Assembly: GCF_042693015.1 (NCBI RefSeq)
Contig: NZ_CP170544.1
Span: forward strand, 5,084,001 to 5,148,000
DNA length: 64,000 nt
Source of the DNA: Sphingomonas_E sp042693015
GTDB taxonomy: Bacteria > Pseudomonadota > Alphaproteobacteria > Sphingomonadales > Sphingomonadaceae
Direction of reading: 5' to 3'
Positions 50,192 to 59,787 of the stretch are shown here, piece by piece. The position numbers were made by a program, and so were the translations under genes. A model generated the notes under the pieces. It had not been told where the DNA came from, did not search any database, and was given only the letters and a program-made list of their open reading frames with translations. The stretch's first letter is position 1. Every line of letters starts with the position of its first letter.

Positions 50192-50769
50192 CACGGGTAG
50201 AGCATGCCGGTCGTCCACCCCTCGCCATCGCGGAGATAGACGTGGCGTTCGTGCAATCGGTGGGGACGGTCCTGCCAGAATTCGATGCGCTCGGGCGCCA
50301 CCCGAAAACCGGACCAGTGCGGCGGGCGGGGCACGTCCTGTCCTTCGAACCGTGCACTCACGGCGTCATACCGCGCTTCGAATGTGGCGCGGTCGGGCAG
50401 CGGGCGGGACTGATCGGACGCCCAGGCGCCGAGCTGCGAATCCCGGCTGCGGGTGGCGAAATAGGCATCGCCTTCCGCATCGCTCACGCGCGAAACACTC
50501 CCTTCGATGCGGACCTGCCGGCGGAGCGATTTCCAGTGAAACAGCAGAGCAGCCTTCGGCGTCGCGAAAAGCTCCTCCGCCTTGCGGCTTTCGAGGTTGG
50601 TGTAGAACACGAAGCCGCGCTGATCATGCCCCTTGAGCAGCACCATCCGTAGCGACGGCTGACCGTCTCGTCCGACCGATGCAACCGCCATCGCGGTTGG
50701 ATCATTGGGTTCACTGGCGGCCGCATCGGCAAGCCAGGCATCGAACAATGGAAAGGGATCGGCAGTCAT
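50191..50769 (-). CDS. pdxH: pyridoxamine 5'-phosphate oxidase
   Basis: 192 residues. It matches the FMN-binding split-barrel of PdxH: RMVLLKGHDQRGFVFYTNLE near the front, LLFHWKSLRRQVRIEG, and the C-terminal domain with WSGFRVAPERIEFW and YLRDGEGWTTGMLYP (the family ends in a conserved Arg/Pro pattern). It makes pyridoxal 5'-phosphate from pyridoxamine or pyridoxine phosphate. Transcribed with the cation pump gene, which begins inside its stop codon. Confidence 0.95.
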   Translation of the reverse strand: MTADPFPLFDAWLADAAASEPNDPTAMAVASVGRDGQPSLRMVLLKGHDQRGFVFYTNLESRKAEELFATPKAALLFHWKSLRRQVRIEGSVSRVSDAEGDAYFATRSRDSQLGAWASDQSRPLPDRATFEARYDAVSARFEGQDVPRPPHWSGFRVAPERIEFWQDRPHRLHERHVYLRDGEGWTTGMLYP

Positions 50770-50858
50770 GGCGGAGCCTTAGCGCATCGCGCCGCGCGAT
50801 AGAACTGCCGGCGATGGAATATGTTGCGCCGCACAAGAGGATATGGTCCACTCGCCTT

Positions 50859-53800
50859 ATGATCCAGGCTGCCGTCCACCACGTCACCGCCTATCGGTAT
50901 GATTGCCCGGTCCAGCTTGGGCCGCAGGTGATCCGGCTGCGACCGGCGCCGCACAGCCGGACGGAAGTGAACAATTATTCGCTGCGGATCACGCCCGAAA
51001 CCCATTTCATAAACTGGCAGCAGGATCCGCACGGAAACTGGCTGGCCCGGCTGGTCTTCCCGGAGCCGACCAACGAGTTTTCGGTGACGGTGGACCTGAT
51101 CGCCGATCTGGTGGTGATCAACCCCTTCGACTTCTTCGTCGAGGATTATGCCGAGCATCGGCCATTCACTTATGCGCCGGCGCTGCAGGCCGACCTTGCC
51201 GCTTATTTCGACATCGAGCCGCAGGACGATCGCTTCGAGGCGCTGGTCGCGGAGTTCGCCGATGTCCGGATGAGCACGATTGATTTCCTCGTCGCGGTGA
51301 ACCAGGCCGTCAATGCGAAGGTCGGCTACATCATCCGGCTGGAGCCGGGCGTGCAGGAGCCGGAAGAGACGCTGGCGATCGGCACCGGATCCTGCCGCGA
51401 CAGCGCGTGGCTGATGGTGCAGTTGCTCCGACGGTTGGGTTTCGCGGCGCGGTTCGTGTCGGGTTATTCGATCCAGCTCCGGCCTGACGTGGTTCCAGTC
51501 GATGGGCCGAAGGGCGTGGAGCAGGATGTCGTCGACCTGCATGCCTGGGCCGAGGCCTATGTGCCCGGCGCAGGGTGGGTCGCGCTGGATGCGACATCGG
51601 GGATGTTCGCGGGCGAGGGGCATATCCCGTTGGCTGCAACCCCGCACTACCGATCGGCGACGCCGATCGAGGGCGTGGTGATGGGGCAGGCGCAGGTCGA
51701 CTTCGAGTTCGAGGTTGGGGTGCAGCGGATCGCCGAGGCGGTGCGGATTACGGCGCCCTTTACGCCGGGCCGCTGGGCGGCGCTGGATGCGCTGGGCGAG
51801 CGAGTCGATGCCGATCTCGCCGCCCAAGATGTCCGGTTGACGACGGGGGGTGAGCCGACCTTCGTTGCGGTGGAGGATAGCGAGGCACCGGAATGGAATA
51901 GCGATGCGGTGGGGCCGACCAAGGCGATCTTCGCCGACCGGCTGATCCGCAGGTTGAGAGACAAGTATAGACTGAATGCGTTGATCCATCACGGTCAGGG
52001 CAAATGGTATCCCGGCGAAAGTCTGCCGCGCTGGGGCTATTCGCTTTATTGGCGGAAGGATGGTGTGCCGATCTGGCGGGATGCCGGGTTGATTGCAGGC
52101 GACAGCACCGAAACGATCATGACGTTGCAGGATTCATCGAACTTTATCAATAAGATAGCAGAAAGTCTCGGCGTCGGGGAGGATAATGTCCAACCGGCCT
52201 ATGAGGATGGGTTGGAATGGGCGGTGAAGGAGGCCGCGCTGCCCGACAATGCCGATCCCACCGATCCCAAGATCGAGGACCCGGAAGAGCGGGCGCGGAT
52301 GATCAAGGCGTTCGGGCGCGGGCTGGCGCAACCCGTAGGCCATGTGCTGCCGATCCAGCGCTGGCAGGCGGCGCAGCAGCCGGGAACCCCGCGCCGGCAG
52401 GGAAAGGCCTGGCGCAGCGAGCAATGGCGCACGCGCCGCGGCAAGCTGTTCGCGGTGCCGGGCGATTCATCGCTGGGGTATCGCCTGCCGCTGGGATCGC
52501 TGCCTTATGTGCCGCCATCCGACTATCCCTATATCCACACCCGCGACACGACCGAGCCGCGCGAACCGCTGCCCGATTATCGCGAGCAGCGGCTGGAGCG
52601 CGTGACCGAAGCAGCCGGCCATGCGGCGCAGGATCGCGTCGAGCAGCAACTGATCGAAGGAGCGGTAAGAACCGCCATCACGGTGGAGCCGCGTGACGGC
52701 TATCTCGCGGTGTTCCTGCCGCCAGTCGAGGCGCTGGAAGATTATCTTGAACTGATCGACGAGATCGAGACCACGGCCGAGGCGATGCGGCTGCCCGTCA
52801 GGATCGAAGGCTATGCGCCCCCGCCCGATCCGCGCCTGCAGGTGCTGAAGGTGACGCCCGATCCCGGCGTGATCGAGGTGAATGTGCAGCCCGTGGGATC
52901 ATGGCGCGAGGCGGTGGATCTGACCGAGACGCTATACCAGACGGCGCGCGAATGCGGGCTGACCGCGGACAAGTTCATGGTCGATGGCCGTTCGGTGGGC
53001 ACGGGCGGCGGCAACCATCTGGTATTCGGTGGAGCGAGCGTGAACGACAGCCCGTTCATCCGCCGGCCGGACCTGCTGAAAAGCCTGGTGCTCTATTGGC
53101 AGCGGCATCCCTCACTGTCCTACCTGTTTTCCGGCCTGTTCATCGGCCCGACCAGCCAGGCGCCGCGGATCGACGAAGCGCGCCATGACGGGCTGTATGA
53201 GCTGGAGATCGCGCTGGCGCAGGTGCCGATGCCGGGCGAGGGCGATCCGCCGGCGCCCTGGGTGGTCGACCGGCTATTCCGTAATCTGCTGGTCGACGTG
53301 ACGGGCAATACCCACCGCACCGAAATCTGCATCGACAAGCTGTTCTCGCCCGACGGGCCGACCGGACGGTTGGGCCTGGTCGAGTTCCGTGGGTTCGAGA
53401 TGCCGCCCGATGCCAAGATGAGCCTCGCCCAGCAATTGCTGATGCGCGCGATCATCGCCTGGCTGTGGCGCGAGCCGCAGACGGGGGATTTCGTCCGCTG
53501 GGGGACGGCACTGCACGATCGTTTCATGCTGCCGCACTTCGTATGGGCGGATTTCACGGATGTGCTGAACGACCTGCGCGGCGCCGGCTATGACTTCGAC
53601 CCCGACTGGTTCGAGGCGCAGCGCCAGTTCCGTTTCCCGGTGCATGGCGACGTGACGGCGGGCGGCGTGACGCTGGAGATCGCGCACGCGCTGGAGCCGT
53701 GGCATGTGCTGGGCGAGACGGGGGCGATCGGCGGCACGGTGCGCTATGTCGACAGCTCGACCGAGCGGTTGCAGGTGCGCGCGACCGGACTGGTGGCGGG

Positions 53801-54182
53801 CCGGCATGTCGTGGCGGTCAATGGCCGGGCCGTGCCGATGGCGCCGACCGGCACGCCCGGCGAAGCGGTAGGCGGCGTGCGTTACAAGGCGTGGGAGCCG
53901 GCCAACTGCCTGCATCCGCGCCTGCCCGCCAATGCGCCGCTGACCTTCGATCTGCTCGATCACTGGAATGGGCGATCGCTGGGCGGTTGCGTCTACCACG
54001 TCGCGCATCCCGGCGGCCGCCATTACGATGTGGCGCCGATCAACGAATATGAGGCGGAGGCGCGGCGCAAGGCGCGTTTCCAGGCGCACGGCCATACGCC
54101 CGGCGCGGTGGAGATGCCCAAGGCGGAAAAAGCGGGGGAGTTTCCATTGACGCTGGACCTTCGCACGCCGCCGCCCGAATAA
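50859..54182 (+). CDS. large transglutaminase-like protein with DUF2126 domain
   Basis: 1,107 residues. The first part is an N-terminal beta domain (AAVHHVTAYRYDCPVQLGPQ) and a transglutaminase-like core with Cys179 in GTGSCRDSAWLMVQ and a His in DLHAWAEAYV, giving a Cys-His pair. The rest (about 400-1100) is the long DUF2126 domain (LTTGGEPTFVAVEDSEAPEW at its start, VDGRSVGTGGGNHLVFG later). Such proteins always occur with ATP-grasp/alpha-E proteins. I take the ATG at 50859; earlier ATGs lie over the pdxH promoter. It may cleave or ligate peptide bonds; substrate unknown. Confidence 0.88.
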   Translation: MIQAAVHHVTAYRYDCPVQLGPQVIRLRPAPHSRTEVNNYSLRITPETHFINWQQDPHGNWLARLVFPEPTNEFSVTVDLIADLVVINPFDFFVEDYAEHRPFTYAPALQADLAAYFDIEPQDDRFEALVAEFADVRMSTIDFLVAVNQAVNAKVGYIIRLEPGVQEPEETLAIGTGSCRDSAWLMVQLLRRLGFAARFVSGYSIQLRPDVVPVDGPKGVEQDVVDLHAWAEAYVPGAGWVALDATSGMFAGEGHIPLAATPHYRSATPIEGVVMGQAQVDFEFEVGVQRIAEAVRITAPFTPGRWAALDALGERVDADLAAQDVRLTTGGEPTFVAVEDSEAPEWNSDAVGPTKAIFADRLIRRLRDKYRLNALIHHGQGKWYPGESLPRWGYSLYWRKDGVPIWRDAGLIAGDSTETIMTLQDSSNFINKIAESLGVGEDNVQPAYEDGLEWAVKEAALPDNADPTDPKIEDPEERARMIKAFGRGLAQPVGHVLPIQRWQAAQQPGTPRRQGKAWRSEQWRTRRGKLFAVPGDSSLGYRLPLGSLPYVPPSDYPYIHTRDTTEPREPLPDYREQRLERVTEAAGHAAQDRVEQQLIEGAVRTAITVEPRDGYLAVFLPPVEALEDYLELIDEIETTAEAMRLPVRIEGYAPPPDPRLQVLKVTPDPGVIEVNVQPVGSWREAVDLTETLYQTARECGLTADKFMVDGRSVGTGGGNHLVFGGASVNDSPFIRRPDLLKSLVLYWQRHPSLSYLFSGLFIGPTSQAPRIDEARHDGLYELEIALAQVPMPGEGDPPAPWVVDRLFRNLLVDVTGNTHRTEICIDKLFSPDGPTGRLGLVEFRGFEMPPDAKMSLAQQLLMRAIIAWLWREPQTGDFVRWGTALHDRFMLPHFVWADFTDVLNDLRGAGYDFDPDWFEAQRQFRFPVHGDVTAGGVTLEIAHALEPWHVLGETGAIGGTVRYVDSSTERLQVRATGLVAGRHVVAVNGRAVPMAPTGTPGEAVGGVRYKAWEPANCLHPRLPANAPLTFDLLDHWNGRSLGGCVYHVAHPGGRHYDVAPINEYEAEARRKARFQAHGHTPGAVEMPKAEKAGEFPLTLDLRTPPPE

Positions 54183-54204
54183 GGCGCCGGAGGGAAGGGG
54201 AATC

Positions 54205-56697
54205 ATGGCGCAACTGCCGGGCCTGCCGACTTGGGGGGAGGGATGGATCGCATCCTATCTGCCCCGTTCGACCAGCGGTGACGTGCTTCGCGGCGACGCG
54301 GGGCGCGGCGCGCGGTGGTGGGGCCAGTTGCTGGAAGGAATCGCCGGCCTTTCCGACGGCAATCTCAACCTGCTGCAGGATCGCATCAACCGGCAGGTGA
54401 TCGAAAACGGCACTTCGTTCCGCTTGCCCGGCGAGGCGCAGGAACGGCCGTGGCCGCTTTCCGCCATGCCGCTGCTGATCGGCGACGATGAATGGCGCGG
54501 GATCGAGCGGGGCGTCGCCCAGCGGGCCGACCTGCTTGAAACCATATTGGGCGACATTTTCGGCGAGCAAAGCCTGTTCCGAGATGGGTCTCTGCCGGCG
54601 GTGCTGGCAGCGGGCAGCCCGCATTTCTGGCGGACCATGGTGGGCGTGAAGCTGGCCGGCGGCAGGCATTTGCAGACCTATGCTGCCGATCTCGGCCGCG
54701 GGCCGGACGGCGAATGGCGCGTGCTGTCGGATTATTCGCGCGCGCCAGCGGGTGCGGGCTATGCGCTGGAAAATCGCATTGCCGCATCGCGGGTGATGGG
54801 CACGCTCTACAACCGCCTCAACATCCGGCGGCAGGCAAGCTTCTTCTCCGCCTTTCGCGACGGCATGGCGGCGATCTGCCAGCGGGCGGACCCGCGCATC
54901 GGCCTGCTGACGCCCGGCCGTTACAACCAGAGCTATGCCGAACAGGCGCATCTTGCGCGCTATCTGGGATTCCTGCTGGTCGAGGGCGAGGATCTCGCCG
55001 TGCGCGAGAATCAGGTGTTCGTCCGCACGATCGAGGGGCTGAAACGCGTCGATGCGCTGTGGCGGCGGATGGATTCGCGCTTCATCGATCCGCTGGCGTT
55101 CGATTCCCAGTCGGCGATCGGCGTGCCGGGCCTGATGGACGCGATGGCTGCGGGCAATATCGTCGTCGCCAATGCGCCGGGTGCCGGCGTGATCGAATCC
55201 GCCGCCCTTTCCGCTTTTCTGCCGGCGCTGGCCCGGCGGCTGACGGGCGAGCAGCTTCACTTGCCCAATATCGCGACCTGGTGGTGCGGGCAGCCCAATG
55301 AGTGCGATTACGTCAAACAGGATCTGGACAATCTGCTGATCGCCCCGGCCTTTGGCGGTGCGCCGCCCGGCCTTGCGCGGGGACGGCCGATGCTGGGTTC
55401 CGAACTGGGCCCGGCGGCGAAGGCGGCGTTGATCGAAGGGATAGCGCGACGCCCGCATGATTATGTTGGGCAGGAGGTGGTGCGGCTTTCGACCATGCCG
55501 GCGCTCGCCGACAATATATTGGTGCCGCGCCCGTTCAGCCTGCGCGTGTTCGCGGCACGGGATCAGGATGGGCAGTGGATCGTCATGCCGGGCGGCTTCG
55601 CGCGGCTGGGCGGGCAGGACGATATTCGTGCGGCGGTGATGGGCGAGGGGGCGTTCAGCGCCGATGTCTGCATCGTCGCCGATCGGCCGGTCGACAAGGT
55701 TTCACTGATGCCGCCCAAGGTGGCGATCCGTCGCAATCCTGGCACTTTGCCGAGCCGGGCAGCCGACAATCTGTTCTGGCTGGGCCGCTATCTGGAGCGC
55801 GGCGAAGCGACCTTGCGGCTGGTGCGTGCAGCCTTGGGTGGCACGATCGACGCGGATGGCGGCGCGGCACGCCTGCCCGGCACGATGGCGGGGTTGAAAG
55901 GACTGCTGATATCTTCCGGCGCTTCGGTTTCAACCAAGGATGAGGAAGAAGCGGCGCGCGACGCCGATATCCGCACGCTGGCGCTGGCCGCGCTCGATGG
56001 CAAAGGTTCGGCCTCGGTTCACCGGCTGCTCGAAACTGTCCGGTCGATCGGCGAGGGCACCCGCGATCGGCTGTCTGCGGATGTGTGGCGGCTGCTCGAT
56101 GCGCCGGCGCCGCTTGGCCATGGCGAGGATGCCGCGGCTTTGCTCAATCGCGCGACGGCCTTGCAAGAGCGCTTCTCGGCGCTCGCGGGTCTGGCGGCCG
56201 AGAATATGGGGCGGACGGCCGCCTGGCGCTTCCACGATGCCGGCCGGCGGATCGAGCGTGGCATCCTGGCCTGCCGGCTGTTGCGCAACTTCGCCGCGGA
56301 CGATGCGTCTGCCGACGACCTCAGCACCTTGCTCGACCTGACCGACAGCCAGATCAGCTATCGTGCGCGTTACATGGCCGGCTTGTCATTGGCGCCGGTG
56401 CGCGACCTGGTGGCGCTCGACCCATTCAATCCGCGATCACTGGCCTATCAGGTGCACAAGATCGGCCGCCATCTGGGTGCGCTGCCGACCTTGCGGGACG
56501 ATGGCATGGCGGAGGAGCAGCAGTTGCTGGCAATCGAGCTGGGCGGGCTGGTCGCGCTCGCCAAGGCGGAGGCACTCGGGCCGAACGCGGTGATGGCGAT
56601 GGAGAACCGGTTGCTCGCTCTGTCCGACGCGATCGGCCGGCGATACTTCCTGCAAGGGAGCGAAACGCTGCGCGCGTCGCACATGATCCTGGCATGA
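54205..56697 (+). CDS. circularly permuted ATP-grasp ligase fused to an alpha-E domain
   Basis: 830 residues. Residues about 1-470 are the type 2 circularly permuted ATP-grasp (DUF404/DUF407), with LQTYAADLGRGPDGEWRVLS and NQSYAEQAHLARYLGFLLVE visible. From about 510 comes the all-helical alpha-E domain (DUF403), opening LPSRAADNLFWLGRYLERGE and including LAYQVHKIGRHLGAL. In many genomes these are separate proteins; here they form one chain. ATP-grasp enzymes of this group are predicted amide-bond ligases. A GGAGG-like site precedes the ATG; its stop overlaps the next gene by 4 bp. Confidence 0.9.
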   Translation: MAQLPGLPTWGEGWIASYLPRSTSGDVLRGDAGRGARWWGQLLEGIAGLSDGNLNLLQDRINRQVIENGTSFRLPGEAQERPWPLSAMPLLIGDDEWRGIERGVAQRADLLETILGDIFGEQSLFRDGSLPAVLAAGSPHFWRTMVGVKLAGGRHLQTYAADLGRGPDGEWRVLSDYSRAPAGAGYALENRIAASRVMGTLYNRLNIRRQASFFSAFRDGMAAICQRADPRIGLLTPGRYNQSYAEQAHLARYLGFLLVEGEDLAVRENQVFVRTIEGLKRVDALWRRMDSRFIDPLAFDSQSAIGVPGLMDAMAAGNIVVANAPGAGVIESAALSAFLPALARRLTGEQLHLPNIATWWCGQPNECDYVKQDLDNLLIAPAFGGAPPGLARGRPMLGSELGPAAKAALIEGIARRPHDYVGQEVVRLSTMPALADNILVPRPFSLRVFAARDQDGQWIVMPGGFARLGGQDDIRAAVMGEGAFSADVCIVADRPVDKVSLMPPKVAIRRNPGTLPSRAADNLFWLGRYLERGEATLRLVRAALGGTIDADGGAARLPGTMAGLKGLLISSGASVSTKDEEEAARDADIRTLALAALDGKGSASVHRLLETVRSIGEGTRDRLSADVWRLLDAPAPLGHGEDAAALLNRATALQERFSALAGLAAENMGRTAAWRFHDAGRRIERGILACRLLRNFAADDASADDLSTLLDLTDSQISYRARYMAGLSLAPVRDLVALDPFNPRSLAYQVHKIGRHLGALPTLRDDGMAEEQQLLAIELGGLVALAKAEALGPNAVMAMENRLLALSDAIGRRYFLQGSETLRASHMILA

Positions 56698-57581
56698 CGA
56701 TGCTCTACGACGTGAGTCACCGGACGCGGTTCCATTATGCCCATCCGATGCGTTATTCGCGCTGCAATCTGCGGCTGGAGCCGATCCGCTGGGCGGGGCA
56801 GGACCTCGAGGGCTATGTCCTGAACGTTATCCCGCGCGCGACCCTGACCGTGATGCCGCCGCGCGGCTATTGCGCCAATCTGGTCCGGATGGTGGTGGAG
56901 CAGGCGACGAACGAGATCGTGATCGAAAGCCGGTTCCGGATGAGGGTCAACCGCACGCCGCCGGAGATATTGGCGGACGACCCCGATATCGCCGCGGTGG
57001 GCGCGGCGGCGCGAGCATCCAATGATCTGTCGTCGGTGGGGCCGGTCAATTATCTCGCCGCATCGCCACTGATCGCGCTGGAGCCCGAGATCGCCGAATG
57101 GGCGGCGGCGGAACTGGCGCCGGATCGCGGCATCGTCGAGGCCGGTTATGCGCTGGCGCGGCGCATCCGTGACGAGTTCCGCTATGACGGCAATGCCACC
57201 GTCACCGAGACCCCGCCGATCGAGGCGTTTCGCGGCCGACACGGCGTCTGCCAGGATTTCGCGCAGGTGATGATCGCAGGCTTGCGCAGCCATGGCCTGC
57301 CCGCGGCCTATGTCAGCGGCTATCTGCGGACCATCCCGCCCCCCGGCAAGCCGCGGCTGGTGGGGGCGGATGCCACCCATGCCTGGGTGATGCTGTGGTG
57401 CGGGCCGGAGCGCGGCTGGCTGGGCTTCGACCCGACCAATGCCTGCGCGATGGCCGGCGACCATATCGTCACCGCGGTCGGCCGCGACTATGCCGATGTG
57501 GCGCCGATCGACGGCATCTTCCTGGGTCAGGGGGCGCAGAAGATCGACGTCGAGGTGGATGTCGAGCCGGTGGAAGACTAG
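56694..57581 (+). CDS. transglutaminase-like cysteine protease
   Basis: 295 residues. The catalytic triad is visible: Cys186 in GVCQDFAQVM, His in DATHAWVMLW and Asp in LGFDPTNAC. The N-terminal part is the beta-domain of the bacterial transglutaminase N-family (DVSHRTRFHYAHPMRYSRC). It probably cleaves or forms isopeptide bonds on whatever the ATP-grasp enzyme makes. It overlaps the upstream gene by 4 bp, and its TAG stop lies in a CTAG shared with the metallopeptidase gene opposite. Confidence 0.9.
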   Translation: MTMLYDVSHRTRFHYAHPMRYSRCNLRLEPIRWAGQDLEGYVLNVIPRATLTVMPPRGYCANLVRMVVEQATNEIVIESRFRMRVNRTPPEILADDPDIAAVGAAARASNDLSSVGPVNYLAASPLIALEPEIAEWAAAELAPDRGIVEAGYALARRIRDEFRYDGNATVTETPPIEAFRGRHGVCQDFAQVMIAGLRSHGLPAAYVSGYLRTIPPPGKPRLVGADATHAWVMLWCGPERGWLGFDPTNACAMAGDHIVTAVGRDYADVAPIDGIFLGQGAQKIDVEVDVEPVED

Positions 57582-58648
57582 CCCCGTCCCGCCTGCACGC
57601 AGCGGTTGACGAAATCGAGCTTGGCAATAATCGCTGGCGACAGGTGGAACGGGTAGAGATCGGCCTGGCCCATGCTGCGGTTGAGCGCGTTGAGCGCGAA
57701 GGCAAAGGGGCGCATCCGCGCGGCCAGCGTTTCGGTATCGGCGCGATAGGGATCGAAATCGACCGCGGGATCACCCGCCTCGCCGGGGAAGGGCGCCAGC
57801 CGCATGTCCAGCCCGCCGCATGTCGCCAGCGTATCGATGATGTGGAGGAGGTGCGCGAAGGTCTCGGCGAAATCCTCCCACGGGTGGGAGGTGGCGTAGA
57901 AGCTGACATAATCGTCGGTCCACACCTTGCCGCTATTGTAATGGTTGGCGATGGCCGCGGCATAATCGGCCCGCTCGTCGCCGAAGAGGGTGCGGAATTC
58001 GGCCAGCGCCGCCTCGTCGGGTTCCACCAGCCGCGACCAGTAATGATGGCCGACCTCGTGGCGGAAATGGCCGAGGAGGGTGCGATAGGGTTCGCCCATG
58101 CGTTCGCGGATGCGCTCGCGCTGGGCGTCGTCGGCCTCGACGAGGTTGAGCGTGATGACGCCGCCCTCATGGCCGGTCAGCACCTGGGGGGTGCCGCTTT
58201 GTTCCGCGGCGGGATCGTAGAGGAAGTCGAAGGCGAGGCCGAGCCCGCTGCCGCTCGCCGCGGCCTCCGCCAGGCTTTCCAGCGGCAGATGCAGGCGGAG
58301 CAGGCTGTGGAACAGGCGGCGCTTGGCGGCCTCGATCTTGCCCCAGCGTTCGGGGACGGTGGGTGCTGTCAAATCGGGGATGGTGCGATTGTGCCGGCAG
58401 GCGCGGCAATAGGGCGTGGCGTCGCCAGTGGGCACCAGCCAGTTGCAGACGCCATGATCATCATTGTTGGCGCAGACGACGAGATCGTGGCTCGCGCCTT
58501 CACCGTCGCGCCAGGTGGTGGCGCCGTCGGCCAGGAACAGGAAGGCGTCGGATGCGGGATCATAGCCGAGCGTGAAATCGCAGCCGGGGCAGATCCGCGC
58601 CTCGAAATGCAGGAGCCTGTGGCAATTGGGGCAGGAAAAGGGCGCCAA
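57578..58648 (-). CDS. putative zinc-binding metallopeptidase with zinc ribbons
   Basis: 356 residues from a TTG start (58648-58646), with GGAG upstream; the nearby ATG is out of frame. A zinc ribbon (Cys6, Cys9, Cys20, Cys23) opens the protein and a second ribbon is Cys59, Cys68, Cys81, Cys84. The peptidase motif H-E-x-x-H is His197-His201 in GHFRHEVGHHYW. This matches the COG4307-type putative metallopeptidases that recur beside transglutaminase/ATP-grasp genes. It converges on that island and shares a CTAG stop. Confidence 0.85.
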   Translation of the reverse strand: MAPFSCPNCHRLLHFEARICPGCDFTLGYDPASDAFLFLADGATTWRDGEGASHDLVVCANNDDHGVCNWLVPTGDATPYCRACRHNRTIPDLTAPTVPERWGKIEAAKRRLFHSLLRLHLPLESLAEAAASGSGLGLAFDFLYDPAAEQSGTPQVLTGHEGGVITLNLVEADDAQRERIRERMGEPYRTLLGHFRHEVGHHYWSRLVEPDEAALAEFRTLFGDERADYAAAIANHYNSGKVWTDDYVSFYATSHPWEDFAETFAHLLHIIDTLATCGGLDMRLAPFPGEAGDPAVDFDPYRADTETLAARMRPFAFALNALNRSMGQADLYPFHLSPAIIAKLDFVNRCVQAGRG

Positions 58649-58806
58649 GATCCATATCTCCGCGGTCTGGACAGGTTCAAACCCGGCGGAGCGGCGTTGG
58701 TGCCGGCCAATGAAGCATTTTTTAGCTTGCGCTGTTCTACAACAGCCCACATCTGCTATGTTGCATTTGAGCAACAGTTGGTGCCGGCGCACGACCGGCG
58801 TAACGG

Positions 58807-59754
58807 ATGGATATGGCCGACCTATATTCGAAACTGGGCGTGTCCCGCGGTGCGACCGATGCCGATATCAAGAAGGCATATCGCAAGCTCGCCAAGGAAC
58901 TTCACCCCGACCGCAACAAGGACAAGCCCGACGCGGCCGATCGCTTTGCCGAGCTGACGACGGCCTATGACCTGTTGTCCGACAAGGACAAGCGCGCCCA
59001 ATATGATCGCGGCGAGATCGACGAACAGGGCCATCCCCGCGGCTTTGCCGGCAACGGCTTTGGCGGCGCGGGCGGACGCGGCGGGCCGGGCGGCGGGTTC
59101 AGCGGTTTCGGCGGCGAGGGCGCGGACTTCGGCGACATCTTCGAAGGGCTGTTCGGCGGCCAGCGCGGGCGCGCCGGACCGGGCGGTGGCGGCGGCTTCG
59201 GTGGGTTCGGCGGCGCGCGGCGTGCCCCGCCCAAGGGCGCGAACATATCCTACCGCCTGGCCGTGCCGTTCGAGGAGGCGGCCGGGCTGAAGGCGCAGCG
59301 CGTCACCCTGTCTGACGGCAAGACGATCGACGTGAAGCTGCCGGCGGGGCTGGAAAACGGCACGCAGATGCGGCTGGGCGGCAAGGGCGAGCAAGGCCCC
59401 GGCGGCGCGGGTGACGCGATCCTGACGATCGAGATCAAGCCGCACCGCTTCTTCACGCGCGACGGCGACGATGTCGGGCTCAACCTGCCGATCACCATCG
59501 ACGAGGCGGTGCTGGGCGGCAAGGTGCGCGTGCCCACCGTCGACGGCCCGGTGATGCTGAACATCCCCAAGGGCGCGACATCGGGCAAGATACTCCGCCT
59601 GGGCGGCAAGGGCTTTACCCGCAAGGATGGGTCGCGCGGCAACCAGCTCGTCACCTTGCAGGTCGATGTGCCGCTGGGCGATCCGGATCTTGAAGCCTTT
59701 ATCGAGGGATGGAAGGGCAAGGGACGCAACCCGCGGCTCGCCCTGGGGGTTTAG
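58807..59754 (+). CDS. DnaJ-type co-chaperone without zinc finger (CbpA-like)
   Basis: 315 residues. A J domain with the H-P-D motif at 33-35 (ELHPDRNKDK), a long Gly/Phe-rich linker (about 75-140, GGAGGRGGPGGGFSGFGGEG) and a DnaJ C-terminal substrate-binding domain, but no Cys-rich zinc finger: class B. It delivers substrates to DnaK. A second ATG at 58813 could be the true start. It precedes the YihY-type gene by 33 bp. Confidence 0.93.
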   Translation: MDMADLYSKLGVSRGATDADIKKAYRKLAKELHPDRNKDKPDAADRFAELTTAYDLLSDKDKRAQYDRGEIDEQGHPRGFAGNGFGGAGGRGGPGGGFSGFGGEGADFGDIFEGLFGGQRGRAGPGGGGGFGGFGGARRAPPKGANISYRLAVPFEEAAGLKAQRVTLSDGKTIDVKLPAGLENGTQMRLGGKGEQGPGGAGDAILTIEIKPHRFFTRDGDDVGLNLPITIDEAVLGGKVRVPTVDGPVMLNIPKGATSGKILRLGGKGFTRKDGSRGNQLVTLQVDVPLGDPDLEAFIEGWKGKGRNPRLALGV

Positions 59755-59787
59755 CACCGCAATCGTCGCGTAGCGAAAGGCGTAAAC

